Origin: Candidatus Bathyarchaeota archaeon
GTDB lineage: Archaea; Thermoproteota; Bathyarchaeia; 40CM-2-53-6; JALHTG01
Reading direction: 5' to 3'
DNA: 64,000 nucleotides
NCBI GenBank assembly: GCA_022865705.1
Contig: JALHTG010000019.1
Coordinates: 1 to 64,000 of the forward strand
Positions within the stretch are counted from its first letter, which is position 1. Each line of letters starts with the position of its first letter. The notes under the pieces are model-generated. The model did no database searches. It was not told the origin of the DNA and worked only from the letters and a program-made list of their open reading frames with translations. A program made the position numbers and the translations under genes. Below are positions 48,701 to 58,861 of the stretch, piece after piece.

Positions 48701-49414
48701 ATGTTACTTGAAGTGAAGAATATTACCAAGAGTTTTGGAGAATTGAAAGCACTGGATGATGTTTCTATCAACGTTGAGAAGGGAGAGATTAGAGGCCTTA
48801 TAGGAATGAATGGTTCAGGTAAGACTACCTTATTCAACGTGATCAGTGGATTATACAAATGTGACAGTGGGCACGTATATCTAAATGGTGAACGAATAGA
48901 TGATCTTAGGCCCAACGATATCGCGATGAGAGGTATTGGCAGAACATTTCAGATCCCTAAATTGTTTAGAAGAATGTCTGTATTGGAGAATATGTTTGTG
49001 CCTTGTTATGCCAAGGGAGAATATGTTGACAAGACAGAAATCATGATCAAAGCGAAGGGGCTTTTGGAGTTCGTTGGTCTCCATCATCTGGGGGGAGAGC
49101 ATGCTGCCAACCTGTCCGGAGGACAACAGAAGTTACTTGAATTTGTGAGGGCACTTATGCTGGACCCCGCACTAGTTCTGATGGATGAGTCCTTTGCAGG
49201 TGTCCATGTATTGGTGAGAGAGAAAATACTGAAGTCTATAGAATCTATGAACGAAAGAGGAACCACATTTGTCGTCATTTCTCACGACTTTCGCTCGATA
49301 TTCGGTCTTTGCGGAAGGGTCACTGTGCTGGCAAGCGGGAAGGTCATTAGTGAGGGTAGCCCGCAAGATGTACGAAATGACCACAAAGTTGTGGAAGCAT
49401 ATTTGGGTAAGTAA
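48701..49414 (+). CDS. livG: Branched-chain amino acid ABC transporter ATPase LivG
   Basis: GMNGSGKTTLFNVISG Walker A, LSGGQQKLLEFVRALMLDPALVLMDE. Confidence 0.93.
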   Translation: MLLEVKNITKSFGELKALDDVSINVEKGEIRGLIGMNGSGKTTLFNVISGLYKCDSGHVYLNGERIDDLRPNDIAMRGIGRTFQIPKLFRRMSVLENMFVPCYAKGEYVDKTEIMIKAKGLLEFVGLHHLGGEHAANLSGGQQKLLEFVRALMLDPALVLMDESFAGVHVLVREKILKSIESMNERGTTFVVISHDFRSIFGLCGRVTVLASGKVISEGSPQDVRNDHKVVEAYLGK

Positions 49415-49416
49415 TC

Positions 49417-50145
49417 ATGATTCTAGAAATATCGAACGTAACCGTTGGATACTTCGAGGATATAGATATCTTGTCGAACTTGTCCTTGAGAGTTGACAAT
49501 TGTTCGACTACGAGTATAATAGGGCCTAATGGGGCCGGAAAATCGACGCTGTTGAAAACGATATTTGGCTTTCTGCACCCAAGAAAAGGGGAGATTGCCT
49601 ACAACGGCGAATCCATAGTAGGTATGCCTCCTCATGCATTGATTAGAAGGGGAATTTCCTACCTACCGCAAGAGCATAGCACATTTCCACAACTCACGGT
49701 GGAAGAGAATCTCATGATGGGCCTGTGGGCATTCAGAGACGACAAAAAGAATGTAAAGGAGAGATTAGAGCAGGCATACAGTGAATTTCCTAGTTTGGGT
49801 GCTAAGCGGCATGTAAGGGCGACTTTTCTCAGCGGTGGTGAGTTGAAGATGTTGGAGTTCGCGAAAGTGCTTTTGGTCAAACCCAGATTACTCCTTATAG
49901 ATGAACCCTCGGCCGGGCTTGCCCCAACGATAGCCAGCCAAGTGTACTCGAGAATAGGAGAACTCAAACAGAGTGGAACATCGGTACTCTTGGTCGATCA
50001 GAACATTCGACAGGCTGTCAATCTGGCAGATTTCGTCTATATGATTGAAATGGGCAAAAACAGACTTGAGGGACCGAGGGAGGATTTCAAGAAAAGATTA
50101 GAGGATATCATACATGAATCATTGCTGGACGGGATAGCAGGCTAG
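49417..50145 (+). CDS. livF: Branched-chain amino acid ABC transporter ATPase LivF
   Basis: GPNGAGKSTLLKTIFG, LSGGELKMLEFAKVLLVKPRLLLIDEPSAGLAP. Confidence 0.93.
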   Translation: MILEISNVTVGYFEDIDILSNLSLRVDNCSTTSIIGPNGAGKSTLLKTIFGFLHPRKGEIAYNGESIVGMPPHALIRRGISYLPQEHSTFPQLTVEENLMMGLWAFRDDKKNVKERLEQAYSEFPSLGAKRHVRATFLSGGELKMLEFAKVLLVKPRLLLIDEPSAGLAPTIASQVYSRIGELKQSGTSVLLVDQNIRQAVNLADFVYMIEMGKNRLEGPREDFKKRLEDIIHESLLDGIAG

Positions 50146-50764
50146 CCCAATGGAACTTCTGGAAAGGCCTGAGAAGTGTCAGTAGTGATGATGGGAGAAA
50201 CCCTACGATTTACAGGTTCGGACGAATCGCGCGCGCCAAGGCGTTAGGAGTCGTTGCCAAGGCCGTAGTTCGGTTTGGTATGATCCTCGATTTCTTGCGG
50301 TCTGTTTTCTGGGGGAAATTGTTCTGGTCGTCCCATTCTCGGTATTTCAACCTCTTGACAATCAGTTGCAGGTCTTTCTTGGCTAGAAAGGCTTCCAGGT
50401 TCGTGTTGTAAACCTTGACGTGTTTTAGTCGTCCTGTGTTTATTGCATCTTGAGTCTTCTCATCCCACTGGATGTACACGAACTTGTCTTTCCAGTTGAC
50501 GATGGCCTTTTGCCACGTGTCTTCGAAGCGGTAGGCGACCCACCCTGCCTCTTCGACGGTTTCTTTTGTTGGTTTCCCTCTTCTCGAGCGGCCAAGCGCT
50601 CGCGTATTGCGTTATGATTTGTTGGCCAATTCTCAAGGGGCCCTTTTCGTCTGAGTCTGACCATTAGGATATGATCCATGTTCTTGAAATATCCGAACGT
50701 AGCTGTAGAGACAGCATGCTCAATTCGTCGAAGAATTATGACTCAGACTAATGTCCTTGATTCT

Positions 50765-52036
50765 CTAGACGATTTGTATACAATTCCAGCTGCAGAATAG
50801 TGCAAGCTGCCCACTGACGTCTTCAGGAAAGATGATGTAGTGTGCGTTGCAGATCTTGTCCATAAACTTCTCAAGGTCTTGAGTTAATCTAATGCTCAAC
50901 AAAACTGTCTCATGGGTGCTACACGAGACAACTTCGCCGGTAGCCATATGTACTTTGTCGAGGTTCTTTCCAAAGAATCTTGCCACTGTGTCTTTCGTCC
51001 GAGGAATCATCGGTCTGCAGAATGCCAGAGGCACAGGCATATCAACCGTCGAGCCTCCAACATCTATCGTTGTCTCTTGACGGTTCTCTGATAATGACGC
51101 TGCTCCAGCACAGTTCACCATGACGAGCGTGCCATCACTTTCCACAGTGTAGAAGTCTGCGAGAAAACCGTCCTTTCCCGTCAGGTACTTTGACAGCAAA
51201 AGCATTGACAGCGCCACCACGTCCCCCTCACACCCTATCACATAGCTTTCGTCAACGAATCCAAGACATGAAGTGCTCTCGAACTCTCTTATCAATTCGC
51301 CGTAGCAATTGACCGCGATTCCTGAGAGCCCATACTTTCGCGCTATTTCCTTAAGCGCCAGATGGAATCTGACAGCTTTTCGAAAGGTCTCTCTATCCGT
51401 GTTCACCCGAAATCTCTTTGAGATATCCGCAACCGCTTCGTCAAGCTCTCTTTCATCAACGGACTGCAGAAATGATCTTGTCTCGCCAATAGAAATATGC
51501 GTCACCTTAGGCCCCATTTTCTTAGTCAGGATGTCCTCATGATATTTGGATGCGACAAGAACTGGATATAGTCCCCCTATTTCACCGATTTTTGCTTCTC
51601 TCATTTGATTGAGCGCGAAAGCAGCCTTTGACACAAGAGATATCTTGTCCCCAATTGCTTTGTCATCCGCTCGTCCGTAGACGAATTTCACAGAACGCCC
51701 GAGATCTCTCAGGGCACCGATGGCACTCGCAGAAGTGGATAATGAATGTCTTTCTGGCAATGCCCAGATCACAACCGGAATCTCAAACTGGGTGGCCACA
51801 GTGACTTGGATATCTGCGGTTAGGCCGTGGAGAGCAAAAAGAATGAGAAGATCGATGTTTTGATTTCGTATCCTTCTTGTCGCTTGCAGGGCCCGCTCAG
51901 AATCTGGAACAGGGTCAAGGCAGGTCAGCTCCATATCCAGCCTGCCTAGCATATCTTTTGCATTTTCGAGATCTCTTCTCGTGTCCGTTGAGGTAGCTGA
52001 CCCGATAGGAATCAATGTGGCGGATGGCTTATGCAA
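50765..52036 (-). CDS. L-fucose/L-arabinose isomerase-like fold protein
   Basis: NIDLLILFALHGLTADIQVTVA, CYGELIREFESTSCLGFVDESYVIGCEGDVVALSMLLLSKYLTGK, HETVLLSIRL. Confidence 0.7.
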   Translation of the reverse strand: MHKPSATLIPIGSATSTDTRRDLENAKDMLGRLDMELTCLDPVPDSERALQATRRIRNQNIDLLILFALHGLTADIQVTVATQFEIPVVIWALPERHSLSTSASAIGALRDLGRSVKFVYGRADDKAIGDKISLVSKAAFALNQMREAKIGEIGGLYPVLVASKYHEDILTKKMGPKVTHISIGETRSFLQSVDERELDEAVADISKRFRVNTDRETFRKAVRFHLALKEIARKYGLSGIAVNCYGELIREFESTSCLGFVDESYVIGCEGDVVALSMLLLSKYLTGKDGFLADFYTVESDGTLVMVNCAGAASLSENRQETTIDVGGSTVDMPVPLAFCRPMIPRTKDTVARFFGKNLDKVHMATGEVVSCSTHETVLLSIRLTQDLEKFMDKICNAHYIIFPEDVSGQLALFCSWNCIQIV

Positions 52037-52295
52037 GTTGTCATCACTTGTTGGGCCGAAGTTCCGTTAAACTGAAATATCCCAACCAAAGCGCTCTAGG
52101 GCTTATGAATCTTCTGTCAGATCTGATTGCGGGGAGTTCATTGACCTAGATCTTCTCCCCGCGATTCCCTACATCCATTCATTTGTGTTCATTACTTGCT
52201 CAATTCTCCGGCCCAAGATCGGAGGCAACCCACATAAGGGATGAGATCTGGAGCCTTTTTATCCATGCAAGTGATTTGGAAAGCGGCTTTGGCTC

Positions 52296-52562
52296 ATGCG
52301 AAGATCGACATTCCTGATTGGATCTCTAATGCTCGTCGTCAGTTTCACATTTCATGAATTTGGACTGATGTCAACTCTTCATCAGCAGAATCTGTTTGGT
52401 GAGTTGCTCGCTGAAGTTGCAGAGATGATCCGATGGGAGAGATCGCTTGGACTTCTTGCAGCTCTCTTTCAGCTCTTCGGAGGAATTCTGGCTATATTTG
52501 GGCTGATCGTGTGCTTCGCTGGAGTTGCAGGGCCGGCCGTACGACTTTTCAAGGGGTCCTAA
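52296..52562 (+). CDS. Small two-TM membrane protein
   Basis: 88 aa, N- and C-terminal hydrophobic helices. Confidence 0.5.
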   Translation: MRRSTFLIGSLMLVVSFTFHEFGLMSTLHQQNLFGELLAEVAEMIRWERSLGLLAALFQLFGGILAIFGLIVCFAGVAGPAVRLFKGS

Positions 52563-52595
52563 ACCAAGAAAGTTAATCCTTATGAATCATCATTT

Positions 52596-52949
52596 GTGTG
52601 GATCCAAATGAGTCGTGTAATCGATCATCCGATCCTCGGAAGAATGCCGGAAAAAAGGAAAGTCACGATTTGTGTTGATGGACGTCAGGTGCAAGCATTT
52701 GAAGGGGAACCAATCGCTGCAGCACTAATCGCAGCTGGAATCCACATTTGCAGGTTCACCACCAAAAGGAATGAACCCAGGGGACTTTATTGTGCGATCG
52801 GTCAGTGTACAGATTGCGTAATGACCGTTGATGGAGCCCCCAACATCAGAACATGCATTACTCCTGTTAGAAACAACTTGAAAGTAGAAACGCAAATTGG
52901 CGTTGGTCAGTGGAGAGACGCCACATGCAAGAAACAGACATCGCAATAG
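52596..52949 (+). CDS. (2Fe-2S)-binding protein, HcnA/SoxA-N-like
   Basis: VDGRQVQAFEGEPIAAALIAAGIHICRFTTKRNEPRGLYCAIGQCTDCVMTVDG. Confidence 0.85.
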   Translation: MWIQMSRVIDHPILGRMPEKRKVTICVDGRQVQAFEGEPIAAALIAAGIHICRFTTKRNEPRGLYCAIGQCTDCVMTVDGAPNIRTCITPVRNNLKVETQIGVGQWRDATCKKQTSQ

Positions 52950-54028
52950 TGGGAACTGGGCCAGCTGGGCTCGCAGCAGCGGTTGAGGCAGCAAGGGCCG
53001 GAGCCCGCACGACACTGATAGACGAGAATCAGAAGCCAGGTGGACAGCTCTTCAAACAGATACACAAGTTCTTCGGGGCTAAGGAACACTATGCTGGAGT
53101 TCGAGGATATGAGATAGGAGAAAGACTACTGAAAGAAACTGAAGAGAGGGGAGTGGATGTCCGCCTGAATACGGTCGTTTTCGGTTTTTACGGACAGGAA
53201 GTCGGACTCATATCCAATCAGAGAGTCTCATCGCTCAAAGCGAAGAGAATCATACTGTCTACGGGTGCCTGCGAGAACCCGTTAGCTTTTCCGGGGTGGA
53301 CCTTACCCGGCGTGATGGGAGCTGGTGCAGTCCAGACAATGATGAACGTGCACAGAGTCCTGCCAGGAAAGACCGTTCTCATGATAGGGTCTGGGAACGT
53401 TGGTTTGATAGTTTCCTATCAGTTGCTACAAGCCGGAGCAGAAGTGTCCGCCATAGTTGAGGCTCTCCCGACCATAGGAGGATACGGGGTTCACGCAGCC
53501 AAGATCAGGCGAGCCGGTGTACCCATCATGACCTCGCACACGGCAGCAAAAGCGACAGGAAAGACGCGGGTTGAAGAAGTTACGATTTCCAAGATAGACG
53601 AGAAATGGCGTCCGATTAAAGGATCAGAACAGAATTTCGATGTCGACCTCGTGTGCATCGCCGTCGGTCTTACCCCTCTGTCAGAATTGGCTTGGATGGC
53701 AGGGTGCAGGTTCATGTACCTCCCTCAGCTGGGAGGTCTCATCCCCATACACAACGATCGAATGGAGACAACGGTCAACGGACTCTATGTGGCGGGGGAT
53801 GTGGCGGGCGTTGAAGAAGCCAGCACCGCAATGGAAGAAGGGAGACTCGCCGGCATCTCTGCATGCCAGTCGCTGAGGCTGATCACCGAAAAGACGGCGG
53901 AGGAACAGAGAGGAGACATAGGGAGCAGGCTTGATCAATTGCGCCAAGGACCTTTCGGTGAAAGAAGATATCAAGCAAAGAGAATTCTCGTCGGAGAAGC
54001 GAAGAGAATGACTGTCGGGGGAAGCTAG
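52910..54028 (+). CDS. FAD/NAD(P)-dependent oxidoreductase, HcnB-like
   Basis: DIAIVGTGPAGLAAAVEAARAGARTTLIDE, LSTGACENPLAFPGWTLPGVMGAGAVQTMM. Confidence 0.88.
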   Translation: MERRHMQETDIAIVGTGPAGLAAAVEAARAGARTTLIDENQKPGGQLFKQIHKFFGAKEHYAGVRGYEIGERLLKETEERGVDVRLNTVVFGFYGQEVGLISNQRVSSLKAKRIILSTGACENPLAFPGWTLPGVMGAGAVQTMMNVHRVLPGKTVLMIGSGNVGLIVSYQLLQAGAEVSAIVEALPTIGGYGVHAAKIRRAGVPIMTSHTAAKATGKTRVEEVTISKIDEKWRPIKGSEQNFDVDLVCIAVGLTPLSELAWMAGCRFMYLPQLGGLIPIHNDRMETTVNGLYVAGDVAGVEEASTAMEEGRLAGISACQSLRLITEKTAEEQRGDIGSRLDQLRQGPFGERRYQAKRILVGEAKRMTVGGS

Positions 54029-54031
54029 AAA

Positions 54032-54535
54032 GTGGGAAACCACCTGGCCCATTCAGGAGTTCTATCAGAGGAAGAGTTGGAAAGGTACGGAGTCTATCCG
54101 AGCAAAGAGAGATTGAACGAGGGTCCCGTTGCCATCATAGAATGCATCCAAGCCATTCCATGCGACCCTTGTGTTCATTCCTGCCCGCAGAAGGCAATAG
54201 CCATGGAAGGTCTATCTTCCGTTCCGAAACTTGATGTTGGGAAGTGCATCGGGTGTACACTTTGCATTCCCGATTGCCCGGGTCAAGCCATATTCGTCGT
54301 GGATATGACTTACTCGAAAGACGAGGCCTCGGTCTCCTTTCCATATGAGTTCCTTCCAATTCCGAAGGTCGGAGATCGAATTGAAGCGGTAGATCGCGAA
54401 GGCAAGCCTAGGGCCAAGGGTAGAGTGATAAGAGTCAGGTCGGATACCAAGACCGATCGAACAGTCGTACTGACCATCGCAGTTCCCAAGGACATTGCAT
54501 TAGAGGTCAGGAGCATGCGTAGGAGTAGACGGTAA
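54032..54535 (+). CDS. 4Fe-4S ferredoxin-domain protein
   Basis: CDPCVHSCPQKAI, CIGCTLCIPDCPGQAI. Confidence 0.87.
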   Translation: MGNHLAHSGVLSEEELERYGVYPSKERLNEGPVAIIECIQAIPCDPCVHSCPQKAIAMEGLSSVPKLDVGKCIGCTLCIPDCPGQAIFVVDMTYSKDEASVSFPYEFLPIPKVGDRIEAVDREGKPRAKGRVIRVRSDTKTDRTVVLTIAVPKDIALEVRSMRRSRR

Positions 54536-54538
54536 GCA

Positions 54539-54820
54539 ATGAGTGATGACGATATTGTGATATGCCGCTGCGAAGAAATCACTAAGAAGGAAATAGTAGC
54601 AGCCATAGAGGCGGGAGCTGACACAATAGCAGCGATACGCAGGATGACTAGGGCTGGAATGGGCCTTTGCCAAGGAAGAACTTGTCGGACACTCATCATG
54701 CGGATAATAGCAGAGACAAAACAGAAGAAGGTTGATGCCATTCTTCCCGCGACTTTTCGAGGTCCGGTCAGGCCGATGAAAATCGAATCATTGTGCTCCG
54801 CAGAGGGAAAGAATTGCTAG
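54539..54820 (+). CDS. BFD-like (2Fe-2S)-binding protein
   Basis: VICRCEEITKKEIVAAIEAGADTIAAIRRMTRAGMGLCQGRTC. Confidence 0.85.
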   Translation: MSDDDIVICRCEEITKKEIVAAIEAGADTIAAIRRMTRAGMGLCQGRTCRTLIMRIIAETKQKKVDAILPATFRGPVRPMKIESLCSAEGKNC

Positions 54821-55989
54821 AGACAGAAATCGCAGTGATAGGTGGAGGCGTCATCGGTACTTCGATAGCCTACTACTTGGCGAAGGAGGGAAAGAAGGTG
54901 GCTCTCCTTGAGAGAGATCACCTCGCATCGGAAACATCCGGAGCATGTGATGGCAACATATTCCTTCAAACCAAACGCCCAGGCATCGGATTGGATCTGG
55001 CCATGAAGAGCGCAAGAATGTTCGAAGGATTGGAGGAAGAGCTTGGTTATCGCATCGAGTACAAGAAAAACGGAGGCATGGTCATCATTGAAGAGGAAGG
55101 GCAATTCGAGGTAATGGAGAAGTTCGTGCAGGCTCAGAGACAGTCTGGACTTGACGTAGAGATACTAGGAAACGAAGCAGCAAGAAAGGTTGAGCCAGCG
55201 TTGGCTGAACACATAGCCGGTGCAACTTGGAGTCGTTCTGATGGCAATGTGAATCCGATGTTCCTCACCTTCGCGTTCGGACTGGCCGCAAAGAGGCTGG
55301 GTGCGAAAATCTGCACTGGGGCTGAGGTCATATCCATCAAGACTGAGAGCGGCCGAATAAGATCAATCGTGACAAAGCAATCGGAAGTCAAGACGAAGGT
55401 GGTGATAAATGCTGCCGGGTCATACGCTCCCCTGATCGGGGCGATGGTTGGGGTCAACATTCCGATCAAGCCTAGAAGAGGACAACTCGTCGTAACAGAA
55501 CCTTGTCCCAAGTTCATAACCAGTGCTCTCAGCGACGCAAAATACGTTCTCGTTAAGTTGGCTCCTCATCTTGTGAAGAGCGGCGATGATGATGCAAGTA
55601 GATTGGGGGTCGGGCTCGCGCTGGAACAGACTGCAACTGGAAATGTGATTATCGGTGGTACTAGGGAATTCGTCGGGTATGATAAGAGGACCACAATCGA
55701 AGGTGTCACTGCCATGGTTAGACATACATCGAGAATGATGCCAAGGCTGAGACAACTCTGTGTCATAAGAGCCTTCTCTGGACTCAGACCGTATACTCCA
55801 GACGGACTTCCGATAATCGATTCGTTAGACAACCCAGAGGGTTTTGTTATTGCTGCTGGTCACGAGGGCGACGGAATCGCGTTGGCGCCGATGACTGGCA
55901 AGATCGTTGCGAAACTCGTAACGGAAGGTAAGTTGAGTTCTGAAATGAAAGCATTCGCTCTGAGCAGATTCGAAAAGGACACTGCGTAA
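54793..55989 (+). CDS. FAD-dependent amino-acid/amine dehydrogenase (DadA/HcnC/sarcosine oxidase beta-like)
   Basis: EIAVIGGGVIGTSIAYYLAKEGKKVALLERD, RAFSGLRPYTPDGLPIID; true start may be the internal TTG near 54814. Confidence 0.88.
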   Translation: MLRRGKELLETEIAVIGGGVIGTSIAYYLAKEGKKVALLERDHLASETSGACDGNIFLQTKRPGIGLDLAMKSARMFEGLEEELGYRIEYKKNGGMVIIEEEGQFEVMEKFVQAQRQSGLDVEILGNEAARKVEPALAEHIAGATWSRSDGNVNPMFLTFAFGLAAKRLGAKICTGAEVISIKTESGRIRSIVTKQSEVKTKVVINAAGSYAPLIGAMVGVNIPIKPRRGQLVVTEPCPKFITSALSDAKYVLVKLAPHLVKSGDDDASRLGVGLALEQTATGNVIIGGTREFVGYDKRTTIEGVTAMVRHTSRMMPRLRQLCVIRAFSGLRPYTPDGLPIIDSLDNPEGFVIAAGHEGDGIALAPMTGKIVAKLVTEGKLSSEMKAFALSRFEKDTA

Positions 55990-56025
55990 TTCGTTTTCAC
56001 GGAATTCTCTGTATAATGAGAGTCA

Positions 56026-56925
56026 ATGCGTATAATTGGGGAGCTTGTAGCTCTATCCACCGCGCTGATATGGACGATCTCAAACGTCTTTTATCGCAAG
56101 GCTTGGTTCGCAGCCACCCCGTTTCAGGTCAACCTAGTCCGATTTGCGACATCGGCCATCGCGGCTATTGGATGCTCATTGGTTCTTGACAGATTCCATG
56201 CTCTATGCTCCCTATCTCGGCTTACTATCTTGGCAGCTCTGTTGAGTGGATTTGCCCTCTTCTCGGGTGATTTCTTTTGCATGTTCAGTCTGAAGTGTCT
56301 GGGTATGGTGAAGACCCTCTCAATTACGTTCGTCTACCCTTTGTTCAACGTTGTCATCGCCGTTCTCCTCAAGGGAGAAGAAGCCACGCTATTTGTGGTC
56401 ATTGGAGCAATAAGTGTGGTCGCCGGCATTTGGTTGGCAAGTTGGAATGAAAGGGATGATTCAACTGAACCAAGTCGGACAACCTTTAGCAATGGTGTTA
56501 TTGCGGCACTTGTTGCCGCTTTGATCGCGTCTGTGAACATCACTTTACTTAACAGTGCCGTTACTCTCGCGAAAACAGCGGGCATAGAGGGGTTGTTTTG
56601 CATCGTCACGGTCAGGCTTGTTGCTGCTATCGTCGTGTCTATGGCACTATCACCCGTCTTCGACAAGAACCTTGGGTGGCTGAGAGTTCCTAGAAATACG
56701 TGGATTGTCGCAACCATTGGTGGTATGATCAGACTGGTTTTGGGCCCCTTCCTACTGGGGTTCAGTTTTCTATATACGCAGGAGGCGCGGGCAGTTCCGA
56801 TCTCGTCCGTAGCGCCATTGTTCTCCGTCATTGCAGGGGTACTCTTCCTTCATGAACCTGTTACACGTAGGACTATCTTGGGCTCCAGCATTGTTGCCTC
56901 CGGGACCTTTCTGCTGTTCATCTGA
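56026..56925 (+). CDS. EamA/DMT-superfamily transporter
   Basis: Ten-TM pattern with duplicated EamA-like halves; SVAPLFSVIAGVLFLHEPVTRRTILGSSIVASGTFLL. Confidence 0.8.
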   Translation: MRIIGELVALSTALIWTISNVFYRKAWFAATPFQVNLVRFATSAIAAIGCSLVLDRFHALCSLSRLTILAALLSGFALFSGDFFCMFSLKCLGMVKTLSITFVYPLFNVVIAVLLKGEEATLFVVIGAISVVAGIWLASWNERDDSTEPSRTTFSNGVIAALVAALIASVNITLLNSAVTLAKTAGIEGLFCIVTVRLVAAIVVSMALSPVFDKNLGWLRVPRNTWIVATIGGMIRLVLGPFLLGFSFLYTQEARAVPISSVAPLFSVIAGVLFLHEPVTRRTILGSSIVASGTFLLFI

Positions 56926-57195
56926 GTGAGTACTGTCGTAACCCGTACGCCCACTGGTGAGTTTCCTCAATACTCTTTATCTTCTCTCTTCCACTCTCCG
57001 ATAAGTGAATGGTCCACGGGACGTAACATATTGGGCCGAGAAGATAGCGCACATTCCAAAGCAAAGATTGCAGTTTGCTATGATCGCCTTAAATCGTAAG
57101 ATATCATGCGTGACTCTTGGAAGCAAGAATCGTGAAAGTGATGCGCAACACATATATGCAAAAAAGGGAAACCTCCAATTCGAAGGGTATGTCCG

Positions 57196-58098
57196 TTGGT
57201 GGCAAAACCAGAGGGTTTGATAATTCCGATAGTAACGCCATTCACGACCGACTATAAGCTTGACGAGAAAGGGCTAAGAGAAGAGATTCGTTTCTTGTTG
57301 GACTATCACATTAATGGATTACTTGTTAACGGAAGCACTGGAGAGTTTACTTCTCTTTCAATTGAAGAGCGGCGCAGAATTATCGAGATCGTTTCGGAAG
57401 AATGCAAGCGCAAAGTGTTCATCATTGCAGGTGTTGAGACTCCTGCAACGCAAGATGCCATCGACGAGGCAAAACGTGTGAAGCAGGCAGGAGCCGACTT
57501 TGCGCTGGTTGCGACCCCGTTCTATTTGAAGCCCACTATCGATGGAGTCTACGAGCATTATAAGAGAGTGGCTGAAACCGGCGTACCTACATTGCTCTAC
57601 AACAACCCGTTCCGAACGTATGTCAACCTAAGCGCTTCGCTGGTGAGCAAGTTGGCCGAGCTGAAGAACGTTGTGGGAATCAAGCAGTCAAACGTAGACC
57701 TCAGTCAGACCACGGAATACATCGAAGTGATAGGAGACAAAATATCTGTCATTCATTCGTATGGAGACGCGGTAAGTGTCTTCCCGGGGCTTCTCCTTGG
57801 AGGAGCAGGCGTTATGAACATTACATTCCTCGTCGCTCCAGACAGAGTTATGCAACTGTACGAAGCTACTAGGAGCAGAGATGTGGAGACGGCGAAGAAG
57901 ATCTGGGTAGAAATACTCTCTCTGCTGAGAAACATCGGAGGCGGCGTCCATGGTGAACCCAACCCCGCTCCATTGAAAGAAGCCCTCAGGATAGTTGGAA
58001 AACCAGCTGGTCCCGCAAGACTTCCAGTTCTACCGGTCACAAATGATACAAGTGAACTGCTGAGGAAGATACTGAAGAATCTGAAACTTGCACGCTAA
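57196..58098 (+). CDS. DapA-family (DHDPS/NAL) class I aldolase/lyase
   Basis: IIPIVTPFTTDYKLDEKGL, LLVNGSTGEFTSLSIEER, ATPFYLKPT, VVGIKQSN Schiff-base Lys. Confidence 0.9.
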   Translation: MVAKPEGLIIPIVTPFTTDYKLDEKGLREEIRFLLDYHINGLLVNGSTGEFTSLSIEERRRIIEIVSEECKRKVFIIAGVETPATQDAIDEAKRVKQAGADFALVATPFYLKPTIDGVYEHYKRVAETGVPTLLYNNPFRTYVNLSASLVSKLAELKNVVGIKQSNVDLSQTTEYIEVIGDKISVIHSYGDAVSVFPGLLLGGAGVMNITFLVAPDRVMQLYEATRSRDVETAKKIWVEILSLLRNIGGGVHGEPNPAPLKEALRIVGKPAGPARLPVLPVTNDTSELLRKILKNLKLAR

Positions 58099-58861
58099 TT
58101 CGCTCGTTCTTCGTGGTAAGGTGGTTTCTTTGCCCATAGAAGGTGGGCGACATCATTACGGAGAGGCAATAGGGATCCTCACACTGGATACGATCTTCCC
58201 AAGAATTCCTGGGGATATAGGCAATGCGAGTACCTTCAGCTTTCCTGTGAGGTTACGCGTGGTAGGAGGAGCCACTCAAGATAGGGTCGTCAAGGAAGGG
58301 GGACGAGGTCTTCTAGAACCATTCATTGAGGCTGCCAAAGAGCTGGAAAAAGATGGTGTCAGGGCGGTTACAACGAGCTGTGGTTTCCTTGCTCCCTTCC
58401 AAGACGATGTCGCAAAAGCGCTTGCGATTCCGGTGTTCACCTCAAGCCTGATGCAGGTGCCTCTCGTCTACAAGATGCTCGGCAAGGGCACCAGAGTGGG
58501 CATACTGACTGCTGACTCCAGTCACTTGGGCAAGATGCACTTAAGAGGAGCAGGAATTGACCCATCCATCCCTGTGGCAATTGCCGGATTGCAGGATCAC
58601 GAAGAGTGGGCCAAACCATTCCTGAGAAACCAGCCCACAATTGATCCTGAGAAGATAGAGGTGCTTATTGTGAACGCTGCGAAAGAACTGATATCAAAGT
58701 ATCCCGACACTGGAGCTTTCGTACTCGAATGTGCGAATATGCATCCGTACTCGGCAGCAATCCAGAGGGAAACAGGACGACCAGTTTTTGACATCATCAC
58801 GTTTGTAAACTACGTCTATCACGCGGTTGTCTGCAAGCCCTTCACAGGAGGGTTCATGTAG
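58088..58861 (+). CDS. Aspartate/glutamate racemase superfamily protein
   Basis: Paired Cys motifs VTTSCGFLAPFQ and FVLECANMHPYS; overlaps the dapA-like gene by 11 bp. Confidence 0.78.
   Translation: MHANSLVLRGKVVSLPIEGGRHHYGEAIGILTLDTIFPRIPGDIGNASTFSFPVRLRVVGGATQDRVVKEGGRGLLEPFIEAAKELEKDGVRAVTTSCGFLAPFQDDVAKALAIPVFTSSLMQVPLVYKMLGKGTRVGILTADSSHLGKMHLRGAGIDPSIPVAIAGLQDHEEWAKPFLRNQPTIDPEKIEVLIVNAAKELISKYPDTGAFVLECANMHPYSAAIQRETGRPVFDIITFVNYVYHAVVCKPFTGGFM

Noticed and set aside
57005-57220. 71-aa ORF before the DapA-family gene
   Set aside because: No family features and overlaps the better supported start at 57196
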